From Camellia lanceoleosa (taxonomy: Eukaryota > Streptophyta > Magnoliopsida > Ericales > Theaceae), in the NCBI GenBank assembly GCA_025200525.1, contig JANUSC010000052.1:1-64000 (forward strand): a DNA stretch of 64,000 bases. Direction: 5' to 3'. The number at the start of each line of letters is the position of its first letter. The first letter of the stretch is position 1. The translations under genes and the position numbers were made by a program. The notes under the pieces were generated by a model. The model did not search any database. It worked only from the letters and a program-made list of their open reading frames with translations, and had not been told where the DNA came from. Shown one piece after another: positions 61,167 through 64,000 of the stretch.

Positions 61167-61625
61167 CCACCCACCACCGTCACCCACCCACCCACCCACC
61201 CACCACCACCACCATCTGCCACCACCCGCCATCCGCCACACACCTGCCACCACCTACCACCCGCTACCACCACCACAACCACCACCACCACCCACTTGCT
61301 ACCATCTACCACCGGCCACAGTCACCCATCCACCCACCATCATCATCCGCTACCACAACCCTCCCGCCACCACCCGCCATCCGCCACCCACCTACCACTA
61401 CCACCTGCTGCCACCACCACCACCACCACCAGCACCCACTCGCTACCACCCACCACCGTCACCCACCCACCCATCACCACCACCCCCCACCTACCCACCA
61501 CCACCACCCACCACCACCCGACCATTCGCTACCCACCTGCCATCCCCACCCACCACTCGCTGCCACCCACCACCTGCCACCGTCACCCACCCACCCGCCA
61601 CCACCCACCATCACCACTTTCCAAC
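61167..61625. repeat. CCACCA-type low-complexity block, right part
   Basis: Continuation of the block at 56,370-56,856. Long plus-strand frames (61,047-61,685) are proline/threonine/histidine-rich low-complexity artefacts. Confidence 0.9.
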
Positions 61626-61824
61626 ACCGTCTTCCGCCGCCATTTGCCACCACTTGCCATTTCTCACTCTTTTTTATATTTTTAAATTTTTTTTAAACAT
61701 TTTGTCAATAACCAAACGCGTTTGTAGTTTATGATTTTCAAAAAATAACCAAAAAATAAACAAAAACCATTTTATAAAATTTTTATAAATATAAACTGAA
61801 AACGTAAATGTTACCAAATAGACC

Positions 61825-62102
61825 CATATGTTTTCCAAATCCCCCACTCAAAATATAATAATGTCAATGCATGAGTTTCAATTCCAAATATTTCATTGCA
61901 AAGCTAACTTTGCCTTTTGTTTTCCTCAGAAATTTTTTTGTTTTTGGCTGCATTTTCAAAAACTTCTATTTCCTCTTTATTCACACATTTATTGATTTAT
62001 TTTTTTATTATAATTTTGTCTTAAAATAAAATTATTAAAGTGTTCTTATCTTTTTCACAAAAATCCTAGTTTCTTAACCCTAATCCTAGTCACCATCCAC
62101 CG
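61825..62102. other. AT-rich intergenic sequence
   Basis: AT-rich with a TTAACCCTAATCC telo-box-like word at 62,073. Nothing else is recognised. Confidence 0.4.
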
Positions 62103-62244
62103 CTATTGCCGCCGCTGCCGCCATCAACTCCGTTATAGCTTCTTTGCTGCGAAACCCCTATCTCCTCTCTCTACTATTGCCGTCGCCGCTATCAACCCCT
62201 TCCGCTGTAACTTTTTTTCCGTGAAACACCCATCTCCTCTCTCT
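62103..62244. repeat. 71-bp imperfect tandem duplication in a CCGCCG/CTCTCT patch
   Basis: CTATTGCCGCCGCTGCCGCC...CTATCTCCTCTCTCT (62,103-62,172) is repeated as CTATTGCCGTCGCCGCTATC...CATCTCCTCTCTCT (62,174-62,244). A CT microsatellite follows (62,232-62,255) and a GTCGCC triplet run lies at 62,562-62,579. No gene is assigned. Confidence 0.7.
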
Positions 62245-63731
62245 CTCTCTCTCTTCATCGACCTCTCTTTCTCTCTCAATTGATGTGCGCAGTAGAGTAT
62301 GAAGTGTAGGCGACTAGGACAGAGATGAGACTGTAGCGATTGTGACGTGGGAGGGGTAGAAATTGCGATGGTGAGAGAAGAGGGCAATGAGAGGTTTGCT
62401 GGAGGGAAATAAGAGTTGGGGTGGTTCACCGAAGGAGGAAGAGAGTTGATGACGGTTTGTCGAAGGGAGAAGAGCTAGAGAAGGACTAGCGGAGGAGTAG
62501 AGGGAATAGCGGAGGTGGTAATAGTAGTGGAAGGGGGCTGGAACGGGATAACTCAAAGCCGTCGCCGTCGCCGTCGCCAATGCATGGTTATGGACGGCAA
62601 TAGGCGGCAGATGGCAATGGTGTTGGTTTAGGGTTTGAATGTTAAAGAGATAGATATTTTTAACAAAAAAGAATATGTATTGAGTAAAATTATAAAATTT
62701 AAAATTAATTTGTGAATATTGAGTGAGAATGTGAAGTGAAAAATTTTAATGTATGAAAATAGAATTTCTCATGTAGTCCACAAATAACTAAGATCTAAAA
62801 CCCAGCATGCAACTCTACTACTTGTAATCTTTCCTATTAGACCTTTTTTCCCTTCTTTTATTTATTTATTTTTTTTCTTCTTTGTGATTAGCCTTGTCCT
62901 ATTAGGGTTGAGTTTGACAATTAAACATACATAGTCCAATGTGGATAAGAACAAGTTAATTATTTATATATTAGTTCCGTATTGGCACATGTCCTTTTAA
63001 TGTGATCTGGAAAACTTAAATTATCACATCTTGAATGCAAACCAATTGTTGGCATAGGCCATGTAGATCCCTTTCTAATAATTTATTTTTCATTCATATA
63101 ACTGTTAAATTATAGATAAAAATAATTAAATGTTTTATAAATTAAAATCATAAAAAGTAATAATGTTAAAATTGTGAAATTTATTATATTTTATTCAAAT
63201 CTTAATAGAGATTGTGTAATTTATCTTTAATTTTTTGTAACTTAGAAAAAATTAAAAAAATAGTTTAAAAAAAAAAAGTTAACCCCAAACTCATCCAAAA
63301 ATTGAAGAAAGGAATTAAAAGAATAAAAATAGGCTCCAAATTTGGAAACAAAAATTACACTGATTTCTCCTAAAGCTTAGAAAAAAAATACAACAAATTT
63401 CACAAATCTGGCATAATTACACTAGGCTCTATTTTTATTAAAAATTCATTAGTCCCATGAATAAAAAAATATATATTATTATCTATTTTACATTAAAATA
63501 TATATTTTATATTGGATATCTTTTTGTATTTATATCATCTGCATTAATTTTGACTTATTTAACTTTATTAAAACGAAAATTAATATTAGGCTGCTATTAG
63601 CATCTACTTAAATTCTTTGAACCCCCACCCTAAACCCTAAATTTCAATAAGATTTCTTTGAACACTCCACTTAATACCAAATTTACCCATATTCATAATA
63701 TTATCACACCCAAGGGCACACCCATCTAATT
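62245..63731. other. AT-rich region without recognised gene
   Basis: From 62,250 to 62,640 the sequence is GC/GA-rich with a 88-codon minus-strand S/T-rich frame lacking an ATG. From 62,640 to 63,720 it is strongly AT-rich with homopolymers. AACCCTAAACCC-like words occur at 63,632-63,645. No coding, RNA or element structure is recognised. Confidence 0.4.
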
Positions 63732-63979
63732 TTGCAAACCCTCTCTCATTTTCCTTTTGATGACTGTCTATCTTTTGTTGAAAAGAACACCGACAGTCAT
63801 TGCATCAATAAACACCATTGCCTCAGTGAAGAACATTGCATCAACAGTCCATCATTGAAATTCTTGTCAACTCTCAACAAAAGGAGGAATCAATTCGACG
63901 GTGTCCAAAGAATATCATCGAAAAACTCGTCGGAAATTCTGTCTACCATTGCAGAAAATTTGTCAAAAATTCCTTTCAG
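63732..63979 (+). other. Possible 5' exon ending at a splice donor (low confidence)
   Basis: An open frame of about 83 codons without an ATG start, Cys/His-containing (HCINKHHCLSEEHCIN), ends CCTTTCAG followed by GTAAAACCC, a plausible donor. CTCTCTCATTTTCC upstream resembles a plant leader. I recognise no protein family, the window ends 21 bp later, and a short ATG frame in another phase (63,760-63,858) overlaps it. Confidence 0.2.
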
Positions 63980-64000
63980 GTAAAACCCTAACAAAAACAC

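Larger units (their letters stand above)
56180..61824. mobile_element. TIR-bounded DNA element with CCACCA interior, split by a solo LTR
   Basis: The left end (56,180-56,245) reads GGTGACGTTTGGTAACACTT then ACGTTTTCAG. The reverse complement of the right end (61,760-61,824) reads GGTCTATTTGGTAACATTT then ACGTTTTCAG. The match continues through TTTATATTTA.AAAAATTTTA, about 60 bp of imperfect terminal inverted repeat. Without the solo LTR and its target copy the element is about 1.33 kb, mostly CCACCA-type low-complexity sequence, with no transposase, so it is non-autonomous. No convincing target duplication was found (flanks CATTAT and CATATG), so the superfamily is open. Confidence 0.65.

Noticed and set aside
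61047..61734. Long plus-strand frames of 193 and 212 codons rich in Pro, Thr and His
   Set aside because: They run through the CCACCA low-complexity block and cross the solo LTR boundary; open in several frames only because G and stop codons are scarce.
62314..62580. 88-codon minus-strand S/T-rich frame resembling a transit peptide
   Set aside because: It begins at TTG with no in-frame ATG, contains a GTCGCC triplet run, and no downstream exon or motif supports it.
63626..63650. CCCTAAACCCTAAA telomere-like word
   Set aside because: Only two units; such words are common near plant promoters and do not show a telomeric array.

Overview
The window looks like repeat-rich, gene-poor chromatin of a flowering plant. 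Almost everything from base 1 to about 61.8 kb is Ty3/gypsy retrotransposon of the Tat (Ogre/Retand-like) clade. The clade is indicated by a pol with a second RNase H domain, very long LTRs (3.4-4.3 kb) starting TGTAGACACCCC, a primer site of the TGGCGACTC type, and tandem repeats between the coding part and the 3' LTR. No intact host gene was found; the last 2.2 kb may touch the edge of one.

Layout. Element 0 (1 to about 16.6 kb) keeps a badly frameshifted pro/RT/RNase H/second RNase H/integrase region (0.4-4.9 kb), a spacer, an antisense gene remnant (7.6-10.3 kb), a tandem-repeat array (11.9-12.7 kb), a polypurine tract and a truncated 3' LTR (13,212-16,602). A second LTR subfamily copy abuts it (16,603-20,808) with about 0.7 kb of its leader. 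Then comes a 34-kb array, LTR A - body A - LTR B - body B - LTR C (21,533-55,557), with a period near 15.1-15.3 kb. Bodies A and B have a gag remnant but no recognisable pol, so they are non-autonomous. Right of the array are 0.6 kb of non-array DNA and a TIR-bounded DNA element (56,180-61,824). Its interior is a CCACCA low-complexity block split by a 4.3-kb minus-strand solo LTR with an exact CCACC target duplication. The last 2.2 kb is AT-rich with a pyrimidine-rich duplicated patch.

The most interesting content is a multi-exon gene on the minus strand inside all three element bodies. It encodes a plant mobile domain (PMD; MAIN/MAIL-like, often annotated aminotransferase-like) protein. In bodies A and B six exons with matching introns can be laid out, and element 0 retains the same order. 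Being antisense, its introns would not be spliced from the sense genomic RNA and could survive retrotransposition. Upstream of its start lies a GC-rich block also found in the LTRs, plus a TATA motif and a perfect hairpin, which suggests its own or LTR-derived promoter. All copies seen here are damaged.

Working model (inference): an autonomous Tat element carried the antisense PMD gene between pol and the repeat-rich 3' region. Pol-less derivatives kept gag pieces, PMD gene and LTRs and were stacked by LTR recombination or nested insertion. The tandem repeats before each 3' LTR differ between copies, as expected for the hypervariable 3' region of this clade. Boundaries were placed by eye; no alignments or identities were computed.
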